A stretch of 64,000 nucleotides of DNA from NCBI RefSeq assembly GCF_034190915.1, contig NW_026947493.1, positions 41,596,501 to 41,660,500 on the forward strand, read 5' to 3'. Under the pieces are notes generated by a model that searched no databases, was not told the origin of the DNA, and was given only the letters and a program-made list of their open reading frames with translations. Positions 37,401 through 47,117 of the stretch are shown here, piece by piece (the first letter of the stretch is position 1; the number at the start of each line of letters is the position of its first letter). This stretch comes from Cavia porcellus (lineage: Eukaryota; Chordata; Mammalia; Rodentia; Caviidae). The translations under genes were made by a program, and so were the position numbers.

Positions 37401-38350
37401 TTGGAGAACATCTCATGCACAGCTGAGAATAATGCATGTTTTATGATGATGTTTTGGGGTGGAGTGTTCTGTATACATTTACCACATACATTTACCAAGT
37501 CCATTTGTTCACAGGCTTTAATTCTAATATTTCTGTGTTGATTTTTTTTGGTCTAGTTGATCAATTCATTTGTGAGATTGGAGTATTAAGGTCTCCCTTA
37601 CAATTGTGTTAGTGTTTATTTGGTATTTCATGTTGATTAATGTTTGTTTTATGTAGTTGGGTGAGCCTGTATTTAGTACATAAATATTTTTTTTAATTTT
37701 ATTTAAGTAGAAAAAGAAAAAAAAACAGAAAAAGGGTACAAGTTATATAGAATTTCAGAAAAAAACAGTAGGAAATCACTAGTTAATAGATTACATATTG
37801 TTATCTTAGAAATAGTTGTTCAAGTTACAAAATTAAAGCATATAAAGTGGACTTCCAAACAGTGAGACTGCAAACAGTTTTGTTCAATGATCCAACAAAA
37901 CTCAGTAATATGGCTATCTATCTTATACACTTAAATATATATGCAGTTATATCCTTTAGAGCACTTTCCTTTCTTTTGTACAATGACAATTACACATTTT
38001 GCGTTTTATTACTCCCACAGTTTATGATTGTTAGTTTTTCTTAAGAGTTTGCTCTTGACGAGTATTTGGCAACCTCCTTTGTCTATTTTGATCAGTTTTT
38101 GGCTTAAAGTTCACATTGTCTGCAAACAGAATAGTTACCCTTGCTATTTTCTAGCTTGCAGAATTGTTTTTCATCCTTTGACTTTTAGTCTATGAGTTTC
38201 TCTTAGGGTTAAGTGTGTTTCTTGAATGTAGCATACTGTTGGATCTTGCTTCTTCATCCATTTTTCCAATCTGTTTCTTTTGATTTGTGAGCTGAGACCA
38301 TTTACATTGATGGTTATAACTGATATGTATTGGCTTTTCTTTTTCATCTT
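34480..38350 (-). pseudogene. L1-A ORF2 remnant (endonuclease, RT, C-terminal domain)
   Basis: The clearest frames are three. 36179-36577 has reverse transcriptase text RPSSLMNIDAKYKILANRK, QYDHVGFIPGIQGWF and IISVDAKEASDKVQ, where the metal-binding motif-A aspartate is kept. A FADD-type catalytic box is readable in reverse near 35935-35965. 35340-35654 has TTFLKFIWKQRRPRIAN of the post-RT region. 34554-34889 has the [12 protein letters not shown] region, a decayed form of the cysteine-rich C-terminus. A functional L1 ORF2 is a single frame of about 1,275 codons; this one is broken throughout and interrupted at 37684-38043. Confidence 0.85.
37684..38043 (-). mobile_element. Short L1-family 3' end inserted in L1-A ORF2
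   Basis: Reverse complement of the last 360 nt of the family tail: T-rich start (TTTTTTTTAATTTTATTTAAG), GGAAATCACTAGTTAATAG, 'TAGTTGTTCAAGTTACAAAAT', 'GTTCAATGATCCAAC', 'TTTAGAGCACTTTCC'. The host endonuclease text stops at about 37683 and resumes at about 38044. The source could be L1 or the ORF1-only element. No clear duplication survives. Confidence 0.8.
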
Positions 38351-38737
38351 GTCTTCTTCTTGTTTGTTCCCTGTCTTTCTGCTGTGTTTAATTGACTGCG
38401 CTGCCCACTAGCTTCTTTGTATTGGTATTCCTGCATATGTGGTCTTTCTTATCTCTTTCAAATATGTCTTTTAGAGCATTCTGTAGAGCTGGTTTGGTGA
38501 TCACAAATTTCTTCAACTGTTTTTTGTCATGGAAGTATCTTATTTCTCTATCAATTTTTAAAGATAGTTTTGTAGGTTATATCAGTCTGCATTGATGATT
38601 GTTTTCCTTGAGGGCTTGGAAGAATTTACTCTGAGCTCTTCTTGATTTTAAGGTTCCTTAGAGAAGTCTACTGTGATTCTGATGGGCTTTCTTTATAGGT
38701 GATATGTTTCTTTTCTCTAGCTTTAATATTTTGTTCT

Positions 38738-39674
38738 TTCTTACATTGATTCCTAAGTTTTTCATCTTTTTGGATGCTATTATAAGGGGTGTGGATTTTT
38801 TATTGTTGACTTTGGACCTAGCTACATTATTGAATCTGATTATTAAATCAACAAGTCTTTTGGTGGAGTTTTTGGGGTCTTTGATCTAGAGTATGAGGTC
38901 ATCTGCAAATAATAATTTAGCCTCTTCCTTTCCTATCCATATTCATTTTAATTTCTTTCTCTTGTCTAATTACCCTGGCTAATGTTTCCAGAACTATATT
39001 GAATACAAGTGGTTCTAATGGGCATCCTTGCTGTTCTTGATTTTAGAGTGAAAGCTTTCATTTTTTGTCCATTATCATAGAAGACTTTTATCAGATTGAG
39101 GAAAAGACCATCTATTCCAGTTTTCTGTAGGGTTTTTATCATGAATGGGTGCTGGACTTTGTCAAATGCTTTTCCTGTGGCTATTGATATGCCCATGTGA
39201 TATGCCCTTTCTTTGCACAGTGGGGGGTATCTGGGATCAAACTCATGCTGTCACATTTCCAGGCAAGTTCTTGTAACACTGAGCTAAATCCCTGGCCCTG
39301 TTGTTTTGGTTCTATTTATCTGATGTATTACATTTTCTGATTTTTGAATACTGAATCACCCCTGTATCTCTGGGATGAATCCCTGGTCATGGTGTATAAT
39401 CTTCTTGTTGATTTACCCCATTCTGTTTGCCAGTATCTTACTGAGGATTTTTGTATCTATGATAATTAGAGAGACTGGCCTGTAGTTTTCATTTTTGGTT
39501 GAGTTCTTCTCTGATTTTTGGAATCAGGGTAATACTTGCTTCCAGAAATGATTTTGGAAGTATTCCTTGCCATTAAATTTCCTTAAAGAGTGTCAGCACT
39601 ACTGGGATTAGTTCTGCAAATTTCTTTCAGAATCTGTCAGGACCCAGACTTTTTCTTTGTTGGTATTTTTTTAA
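38738..39674 (-). mobile_element. L1-B, first part (ORF2 reverse transcriptase region)
   Basis: It restarts at a post-RT position with 'CTTACATTGATTCCTAAGTTTTTCATC', the same place in ORF2 as 35733 in L1-A, and continues in the 5' direction through RT. The minus-strand frame 38966-39196 has [20 protein letters not shown] and [11 protein letters not shown]. Its own 3' part is missing. It is interrupted by a reverse ID at 39216 and stops at 39674, where L1-C is inserted; it continues at 47182. Confidence 0.85.
39216..39298 (-). mobile_element. ID-type SINE, reverse, in L1-B
   Basis: 'GTATCTGGGATCAAACTCATG' and 'AACACTGAGCTAAATCCCTGGCCC' are the reverse of the B-box and 5' parts of an ID element. 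L1 RT sequence continues on both sides. A duplication is not clear. Confidence 0.8.
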
Positions 39675-39689
39675 AATATTAAAGATGGT

Positions 39690-40340
39690 AAAACTAAACA
39701 TAACAAAACAGAACAAAGTAGATCAGAAGAAAACAAGGTAAGTGACACAGATTTTAAAGCAAGATAATAGGATATCTACCATGGCTACCATATGTCTTTT
39801 GTTTTCTTCCAAATGGTTGCCCATATCTTCACATACAATGAATTCATACAAAAAATAGTATCAAACTGGTTAAAACAGAATGATGAAGGAATTTTAGGCC
39901 TTCAAAACCAGACAATAGGAAAATTAACAATGGCTGCTGTAATATCTCTTGTTCGCCTTCAAATTAGCTGTCCATACTTTCATGTACATTGAAATTAAAC
40001 AACACAAAACAGGCTAAAAACCACTCTGAACAAAGAAAAATAGCATAACTGGATTACACAGCATGACGATATGGTATCAACAATGGATACCATAATGTCT
40101 CTTTTTCTTCAAAGTAGCTGTTCATTTCATCACACATAACATGATCGATTTTCTTATATTGCTTAGGGGAAGTTCTACGCATGTATAAGCCTCTACAAGT
40201 ATACCTATCTTTTCTGTATTAGAGGAAAAACCAAACCAAAACAAAACAAATTGCTAGAAAGACACGAAACAAAAAAGACAAATAAATAACAATAGCAAAG
40301 AGCCCAAAACAATGACAATATAGGCCTTCAAAGCAACGTG
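39690..40340 (-). repeat. Tandemly repeated units in the L1-C 3' UTR
   Basis: A module with an ATGTCT/ATATCTC word, then CTTCAAA(A/T)TNGCTG, then TTCACA or TTCATG recurs at about 39806, 39957 and 40107 with about 150-nt spacing. A looser fourth copy lies near 40325. Similar modules in forward orientation occur in the 3' UTR of the ORF1-only element (about 43980-44170). The units are diverged from each other, so the array predates this insertion. Confidence 0.5.
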
Positions 40341-41492
40341 CTAGGAGCATAACTAGGGTTGTTATTTTACATAATGGCCTTAAAGAGTTCCTATCACCAG
40401 ACACTAACATGCAAAACTGTTCCAATCCTATGGATGTTGGCTGTTTTGTTCCAAAAACTTATGGAATTTGTAGCACAGTCATCTTAGCTATCCTAAGTGT
40501 GATTATACAATTTTAGATGTTTTCTTTCCCTTTCTTTTTATTTTTCCACCTTTTCCCTGAGATATTATTTTTTTCCCTTTTGAGCAGATTCTTATCCTTT
40601 CACTGTATTTATTGAGGATTTTGTATCAAATTACAAACTGTTCTGCTATAAACATGGGTGCACATATATCACTGTGGTATGATGTTTTCAGTTCTTCTGG
40701 GAATATGCCCAGATTTGGAATAGCTGGGACTTCCAATCCCAGCTTTTGGAGGAACCTTCAGGCTGATCTCCACAGCGGTTGCACCAGCCTGCACTCCCAG
40801 CAACAGTGCAGAAGAGTTCTTTTTTCCCTGCAGCCTCTCCAGCATTTTTTGTTGGTAGCTTTCTTTATTCTGGTCATTCCTTCTAGAGTCAGATGGAACC
40901 TCAGTGTTGTTTTAATTTGCATTTCTCTAATGATCAATGATGCTGAACATTTTTTCATGCATTTATTTGCCATTTGTACATCTTTATCTGAGAACTGTGT
41001 ATTCATCTCAGAAGCCCATTTTTGGATTGGGTCATTGAATTTCAGGGGTGTGATTTTTTTAAATTCTTTTTATCTTTTAGACAGAAGTCCTTTGTCTGAG
41101 GGACAGTTGACTAAGATTTTTTTCCCAGTTTGTGGGTTTTCTTTTTGCTATGCTGGAGATTTCTTTCGACACGCAAAAATTCTTTAATAAGATGTGATCT
41201 CAGTTACTGATTCTGGGAAGTATTTCCCATGTCATCTGATTTTTGTTAATGAATTCTCTACTTATCCTCATGTCTTCAAGATTTCTACCTACTTTGTTTT
41301 CCAATAGATTATTTGTTTTAATATTTAGATCTTTGATCCACTTAGATTTTAGTTTAGTACATGGTGATACACATGGGTCTAGTTTCAGCTTTTGGCATAT
41401 GGAGAGCCAATTTTTCCAGCACCATTTATTAAAGAGACTATCTTTGTTCCAGTGAACACGTTTGTGCTTTTATCAAAGATAAGGTGGCTGAG

Positions 41493-42228
41493 GGGATTCT
41501 GGGAGAACATGGCAGACAGCAGCATCTATGGAGGCTCTCTGAAAGACTTGGCTTAGAATTCAGGAATGGTGTGGAATAAGGAGTCATAAGCAGGTGGAGA
41601 TATGTTCTGCTGACCCAGGAACGAACTGGGCTGAGAGAAACCAACTTGGAGTGCAGTCCTGGTGCTAGAACAGGAACAGAGGGGCCTCAGTGTGGAGGCT
41701 GGAGCCCGTGCCATTGGAAGCTGCGATTTGGGTTTCCCACCACGCGGCTGCTGCGTCTACATCGTCTCAGCAGGGAGAGAGACCTGAGAATAGGAATCAG
41801 CGAACGGAGTCGAAAACAGGACAGGCGGGGAGCTGTGCATTGACTTGCAGTGAGGTGAGTGAAAGAAACTGACACTCTTCCACAGTTTAATGAGACCCCA
41901 GTGGAAGACATTCTGGGACTGGGCAGACTTGTGGGAGCGGGGCGCTGCAGTGACTTCAGCCACGTATTCCCCTCTCAAGCGGGATTGGTGAGAAGTGCCT
42001 AGCCTACATGATGCTGCTGGCGGATACCCAGTAGGCTAGCACAACCCAGATCCCAGAACCTGAGGCTAGCCTGGAGGGGCGGGCCCCGCGTAGGCTGCCT
42101 GGTCCGTAACTCCCTGGTGCGCTGCGGTGGGCGGGAACACCTAGCCGGCGCAATTTGATCAGGCTGTGGCTGACAGGGAGGGAAGCTTGACCTCCTATAT
42201 AAGCTTGTATATATAAGGAACAAAGAAT
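41493..42228 (+). promoter_or_regulatory. CpG-rich 5' UTR / internal promoter of the HAL1-like element
   Basis: The only CpG-dense region in the window. 41690-42150 holds many CpGs, e.g. GGGCGGGCCCCGCG and CACCTAGCCGGCGC, against a CpG-poor background. L1 5' UTRs act as internal RNA polymerase II promoters; by analogy this should drive the element. Retained CpGs imply little time for methylation decay, so a recent insertion. Several short overlapping frames here (60-105 codons on both strands) come from the high GC and are not genes. Confidence 0.6.
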
Positions 42229-42433
42229 ATGGGAAGAGGCAGCAACAAGAAAGGCTCCTCGGCCCCCAATCCTGAGAAACAGGCAATAGCGGACACCGCA
42301 CCAATAGACATAAAGCGCCATCTAGAGAGCCTCATAGATCAGCTCAGGAATGAATTATTAATGACCTGAAGCTAGAAATAAGCAGAATAGTTAGAGAAAT
42401 GCTAAGCACCACCAAGAAAAAACGGATGGTGGA
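42229..42433 (+). pseudogene. N-terminal ORF1 stretch, frameshifted
   Basis: ATG at 42229 opens 46 codons (MGRGSNKKGSSAPNPEKQA...) ending at TGA 42367-42369. The start resembles a typical L1 ORF1 N-terminus. From about 42360 the protein-like text moves to a second frame (LKLEISRIVREML), and from about 42420-42434 to the frame of the long ORF1. Two single-base losses therefore appear to separate this start from the rest. I do not join the pieces. Either this copy is broken, or translation uses the ATG at 42434. Confidence 0.6.
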
Positions 42434-43243
42434 ATGGAAGAACAGAAAAAGAGGGGAGAATTGTTTGATGGAGAAAATAGAGAAAGCATAGAATACGTGA
42501 AGCAGGTTCAAAGAGACTACCAGGAAACTAAAAACTCTATCGAAAACTGGCATAACAGCTTGAAAGAAACTAAGGACAGACTATCTGAACTGGAGGGCAG
42601 ATTTGTAATATGGGAGAATGAAATGAAAAACTTCTTAAAGGTAACAAAGAAACAAACAGCAATAATACAAAGACTAGAAGATGATAAGAGGATCCATAAC
42701 TTAAGAATTAAGAACATAAAAGAAGAAGTAGGGACACAAACAAATGAGCTACAAAAGCTACTCACAGAAATAATCCAGGAGAATTTTCCTAATTTAGCAA
42801 AAGGTAAAGATACTCAGATGTATGAGGCATACAGGACCCCAGCCACCTACAACCCAAACAGAGCAACATCCAGGCATATAATAATAAAAATTCAAGAAAT
42901 TCAATACAAGAACAGAATATTAAAAGCTGTCAGAGACAAGAAACAGACCACTTACAAGGGAACACCCATCAGAATTACAGCAGATTTCTCTGCACAAACC
43001 ATCAAATCACAAAGAACATGGGGGGAAATAATTCAAGCTTTGAAAGATAATAATCTCCAGCCAAGATTGAGATATCCTGTACAACTATTCCTGGAAATTG
43101 ATGGAAAAACAAGGTTCTTCCAGGATAAAGAGGAACTAGGGGAATTTGCAACCACCAATTCAACTCTACAGAGAATACTGCAGGATATTCTAAAAAAGAA
43201 AAATACAAAGAATCCAGAAATAGTGGCAGAGAGGCCACAATGA
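42434..43243 (+). CDS. L1-type ORF1 protein of the HAL1-like element
   Basis: 269 codons. ORF1p is the RNA-binding trimeric chaperone of L1 ribonucleoprotein particles. Residues 10-85 are charged and heptad-like (IENWHNSLKETKDRLSELEG), the coiled coil. Residues 88-165 form the RRM, with NLRIKNI as RNP2-like and RHIIIKI as RNP1-like strands. Residues 166-250 are the C-terminal domain, with VRDKKQTTYKGTPIRITADF matching the conserved L1 block. Mammalian ORF1p is usually about 340-370 residues, so the N-terminus is short; upstream in-phase-lost text (42229-42433) explains this. The rest is uninterrupted, unlike every other L1 frame in the window. Confidence 0.87.
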   Translation: MEEQKKRGELFDGENRESIEYVKQVQRDYQETKNSIENWHNSLKETKDRLSELEGRFVIWENEMKNFLKVTKKQTAIIQRLEDDKRIHNLRIKNIKEEVGTQTNELQKLLTEIIQENFPNLAKGKDTQMYEAYRTPATYNPNRATSRHIIIKIQEIQYKNRILKAVRDKKQTTYKGTPIRITADFSAQTIKSQRTWGEIIQALKDNNLQPRLRYPVQLFLEIDGKTRFFQDKEELGEFATTNSTLQRILQDILKKKNTKNPEIVAERPQ

Positions 43244-44606
43244 ATGGAGCAGAAAACAAAATGAAGAAGACAAACTGACAACTAATGACAGAAAAAGAGC
43301 TCAACAGAAATGAGGCAGAGAAGATTAGATGATAGGAACAGCTATTTTGGAGAAAATGACGTCTTAATAGGTAATACTGATTTAGTATCATCTTGTTTTG
43401 AAGTCTCATCAAGCTTTTGTTCTTCTGTCTCCATTGGTCTAAACAGGTTGTATCTTATTGGATTTTATTATGTGCGATAGTATAAGCAAAAACTTTTAAA
43501 GACAAGGAAATTATACAGAAACCATTGTTCATTTTCTGTTAGTTGATTTTAAATACCCTGTAATGCTGTCATTCTCTTAAATGGTTTTACATTGTTTTAA
43601 TATATTTGATGCTACAGTATACGAAGTTATACTCAAAGATTTCAAGGAAAGAGACAATATGGTAACTACTTTTATGTCAGGATTATCTTGTGGTGAAACA
43701 CTATTCTGCTTAAATGGTTATGTTTTGATCTGCACTGTTTTGCTGTTATGCCCTCTTTTATCTCAATCTCCACTTCATTATTTACTTTTTTATTTTTATC
43801 CTTTTAATTAAAGGAAAAATAAATAAAAATAGCAGGATATATTATAGTAACCCACTTTGACTTTCCATTATCTTGATTTAAAGTCCTGTACTACTCTCAC
43901 CATCTTGTTTTTGACTGATGTCCCCCTATTCTGTTTTGCTTGATAGTACCAGGTTTGAAAGTTTAGGCAACAGCTGTGAGATTCATTATGACGCCCATTC
44001 TCGTTGACTTTTATCTACTTTTGAAGACCTATAATGTCTCCAATGTTTTGGTTTTGTCGGTTTTGTTCTTTACTGTTTTGTTCAATTTTATTGTGACTGA
44101 TGATATAGGCAATTCTATTAGAGATAGCGGGAGGCATTATGGTACCCATTATTGATCACCTTGTATTATGCTTTTACATTATCTATTATGTCCACCCTTT
44201 TGATTTGATTGACTCTGTTCTGTTATGTCACATTTGGTTCTACTCCCTTCCAAAAAAGTAATAAGAACTGTGGGAGTAACAAAACCCAAAATGGGTAATT
44301 GTCATTGTACAAAAGAGAGGAAAAGAAAGTGCTCTAAATGATATAAATGCATGTATATTCAAGTGTATAAGCTAGAAAATGATATCACTGAGTTTTATTG
44401 GATCATTGAACGGAACTGTTTGCAGTCTCACTGTTGGAATGTCCACTTTACAAGCTTTCATTTTGTGACTTGAACAATTATTTCTAGGATGACAATATGT
44501 AATCCATTAACTAGTGATTTCCTACTGTTTATTTTTTTCTGTAAATCTGTATAACTTGTACCCTTTCTCTGCTTTTTTTTCTCCTTAAATAAAATTAAAA
44601 AAAAAA
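43244..44606 (+). other. 3' UTR and A tail of the HAL1-like element
   Basis: T-rich with TTTTG motifs. It includes modules like those in the L1-C 3' UTR and the tail seen at 25200, 37684 and 48160. It ends in CTCCTTAAATAAAATT plus about 13 A before the target duplication. The AAATAAAAT signal lies at the end, as expected. No ORF2 domain is present; the 76-codon frame at 43581-43811 is not protein-like. Confidence 0.85.
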
Positions 44607-45420
44607 AAAGATAAGGTGGCTGAGTGTATTTGCAGTTGTAGTTGTATCTTCTAATCTTTTTCATTGATCTTCAGGTCTGTTTTTATTCCAGTACCATGTT
44701 GACTTTATTACAGTTGCTTTGTAGTATAACTTCAAGTCAGGGATTGTGATGCCTCCTGCCTTGCCTTTGCTATTATAGGTCTCTTCTGGTTCCAGATGAA
44801 TTTTAGGAATGATTTCTCTCGATCTATGAGGTATGTTGATGGTATTTTCATTGGAATTGCGTTGAATCTGTATAACAGTTTTCGGAGAATGGCCATTTTC
44901 ACAATATTTGTTTGTCCTATCCATGAAAAAGGAATGTCTTTCCATTTTCTGAGATCCTCTTCGATTTCTTTTTTTTCAGGGTATTATAATTTTCCCAGAA
45001 TAGATATTTTCCTTCTTTTGTTAGATTAATTCCTAAGTATTTCAATTTTTTGGATACTATTTTGAAGGGTGTGGCTTCTCTTATTTCTCTCTCAGTGATT
45101 TTATTGTTTGTATATAGGAATGCTCTTGATTTTTGAGTGTTGACTTTGTATCCAGTTACCTTACTGAATATAATTATTATACTTAGGATTCTTTCAATGG
45201 AGTTTTGGGGGTCTTCTACATACAGATCATGTCGTCTTAAACAATGGTAATTTAACTTCTTCTTTTCCTATCCTTGTACCTTCTATTTCTCTCTTTTGTC
45301 TAATTGCTCTGGCTAGTATTTCCAGCACTATATTGAATAGGATTGGTGATAAAGGATATCCTTGTCTTGTTCCTGATTTTAGGGTAAAGGCTTTCAGTTT
45401 TTGGCTATTTAATATGATAA

Positions 45421-46142
45421 CCCAAAAGGAAATTCATAGACTGAAAGTCAAAGGATGGAAAACAATACTTCATGCAAAAGGAACCCTCCAAGAAGCAGGG
45501 GTAGCTATTCTGTTTGGAGACGATGTGGACTTCAAACCAAAAATGATCAAAAGAGATAAAGAAGGTCACTACATACTAGTTAGGGAGAAAATCCAAGAGG
45601 AAGACAGCAATCTTAAATATGCACCAAATTCAGGAGCACCCAGCTATACAAAAGAAATATTAACAGAAATGAAAAATCAAATTAGCAATAACACAATTAT
45701 AACAGGAGAACATAACATGCCATTGACACAAAGGGACAGATCAACTAGACAGAAAATCAGCAAAGAAACAACAGAACTGAATCACACTTGTGAACAAATG
45801 GACTTGGTGGATATATACAGAATGTTCCACCCAACACCATCAGAATATACATTCTTCTCAGCAGCACGTGGAACATTCTCTAAAACAGATCATATTCTAG
45901 CCCACAGAACATGCTTAAGTAAACGCAAAAGAACTGAAATTATCCCATACATGTTATCAGATTATGGCTCCATGAAACTAGAAATTGATAACCAAAAAAA
46001 ACCCTGCAAAAACTCCACAAATACATGGAAATTGAATAATACATTCTTGAGCATTCAGTGGGTCACAGAGGAATTTAAAGAAGAAATTAAACAATGCCTA
46101 AAAGCAAATGAAAATACAAATATAACTTACCAGAACTTGTGA
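45421..46142 (+). pseudogene. L1 endonuclease domain fragment
   Basis: 240 codons in one frame from [12 protein letters not shown]. It lacks the N-terminal catalytic Asn and Glu of the APE-like endonuclease (5' truncated). The YAPN tyrosine is kept. The GDFN motif reads GEHN, the SDH motif reads SDY, while KTDHI keeps its aspartate. With two catalytic residues replaced and the start missing, it cannot be active. The open frame formally begins at 45333, but its first 30 residues come from the adjoining reverse-oriented L1 and are chance. Confidence 0.87.
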
Positions 46143-46727
46143 GGTGCAATGAAAGCGTTCCCTGAGGAAAATTTATTTTGGTGTGTTCCCACATCAAGGA
46201 AACAGAATGAACACAAACAAACAACATGATGTTACATCTCAAACATCCAGAAAATAAAGAACAAGCCAAGCCCAAAGCCAAAAGAAAGGAGTAAATTATA
46301 AAGATTAGAGCAGAAATCAATGCAATAAAGATTAAAAAAAAACACAAAAAACCAGTGAATCAAAGAGTTGGTTGTTTGAAAGAATAAATAAAATTGATAA
46401 GCCCGTGGCCAAGCTTATTTAAAAAGGGAAGAAAAAGCTCAAATTCATGCAATAAGGAATGAAAAGGTTGAAATAACTACAAACCCTGTGGAAATACAAA
46501 AATCATAAAAATTTATTTTGAAAACCTCCACTTTCATAGGCTTGATAACACAGACAGATTCCTAGAAACATTTGAATTACCAAAGTTAGGTAGAAAAAGT
46601 AAAACTGCTGAATAACCCAATTTCTATTAATAAAATTGAAAATGTAATTAAATCCTTACCAACAAAGAAAAGCCCACATCCAGATGGATTCACTGCAAAA
46701 TTCTACAAGAAATTCAAAGAAGACTTA

Positions 46728-47117
46728 ATGCCAACATTCCTCAAGGTCTTCCATGAAATTGAGAAGGAAGAAATGCTTCTTAAGTCATACCTGGAAGCAA
46801 ATATTACTCTAGTACCAAAACCTGGGAAAGACCCAATCAAAAAAGAGAAATACAGGCCAGTCTTCCTAATGAACATAGATGCAAATATTCTCAATAAAAT
46901 TTTGGCAAACAGAATGCAGCATATCATCACAAAGATTATACACTATGACCAAGTAGGATTCATCCCAAGAATGCAGGGATGGTTCAACACATGCAAATCA
47001 ATAAATGTAATCCACCACATCAATAGAGTCAAAAAGAAGAATCACATGATCATTTCTATAGATTCAGAAAAAGCTTTTGGTAAGGTCCAACACTTATTTA
47101 TGATAATAACCTTATAG
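46728..47117 (+). pseudogene. L1 reverse transcriptase fragment
   Basis: 130 codons with [54 protein letters not shown] and [14 protein letters not shown]. Motif A keeps its first aspartate; a later conserved aspartate reads Gly. The FADD box lies beyond the inversion point. Between 46143 and 46727 the linker is frameshifted and has stops. Non-functional. Confidence 0.86.

Larger units (their letters stand above)
33912..38737 (-). mobile_element. L1-A: LINE-1, reverse, 5'-truncated in ORF1
   Basis: Read on the minus strand from right to left: ORF1 3' part (about 38600-38737), ORF2 endonuclease start (about 38330 leftwards), linker, reverse transcriptase (35700-36600), C-terminal domain (34480-35000) and 3' UTR with an A-rich end (T-rich on plus at 33912-33925). 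It is split by an ID (33999) and by a short L1 3' end (37684-38043). ORF2 carries many stops and frameshifts, so the copy is old and inactive. Long plus-strand frames such as 35200-35619 are antisense shadows. Confidence 0.9.
41475..44624 (+). mobile_element. Full-length ORF1-only LINE (HAL1-like) with 18-bp TSD
   Basis: Element body 41493-44606 (3,114 nt), flanked by exact copies of AAAGATAAGGTGGCTGAG (41475-41492; 44607-44624). Organisation is a CpG-rich 5' UTR, one ORF1 (42434-43243), a 1.36-kb 3' UTR and an A tail. After the ORF1 stop there is no endonuclease, RT or C-terminal sequence; the text passes straight into 3' UTR shared with local L1s. This matches the half-L1 (HAL1) type known from mammals. 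An L1 with a private ORF2 deletion is the alternative. Without ORF2 it must borrow L1 ORF2p in trans. Confidence 0.9.
39675..45420 (-). mobile_element. L1-C, 3' segment, reverse (split by the HAL1-like element)
   Basis: 3' UTR (about 39675-40590), ORF2 C-terminus, post-RT region, then RT up to 45420, interrupted at 41475-44624. Minus frame 40758-41006 carries the zinc-knuckle-like CWRGCREKRTLLHCC and WECRLVQPLWR. Minus frame 44661-44945 has [20 protein letters not shown]. At 45420 orientation flips to a plus-strand segment. The whole insertion (39675-47164) is bounded by TGTTGGTATTTTTTTAA (39658-39674) and TGTTGGTAAATTTTTAA (47165-47181), 15 of 17 identical. Confidence 0.9.

Noticed and set aside
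39690..40340. CRISPR-like or satellite array
   Set aside because: Units of about 150 nt are diverged, few, and lie within an L1 3' UTR; there are no short identical repeats with unique spacers.
40612..41187. 191-codon plus-strand open frame
   Set aside because: It is the antisense of the L1-C ORF2 C-terminus; the sense strand gives recognisable L1 text (CWRGC, VQPLW).
41646..42321. Overlapping 60-105 codon frames on both strands as genes
   Set aside because: They follow from the high GC of the element's 5' UTR; none shows a domain or consistent codon pattern.
45333..45420. Start of the 269-codon frame ending at 46142, as a real N-terminus
   Set aside because: These first residues come from the reverse-oriented L1-C segment; the frame merely runs across the inversion joint.
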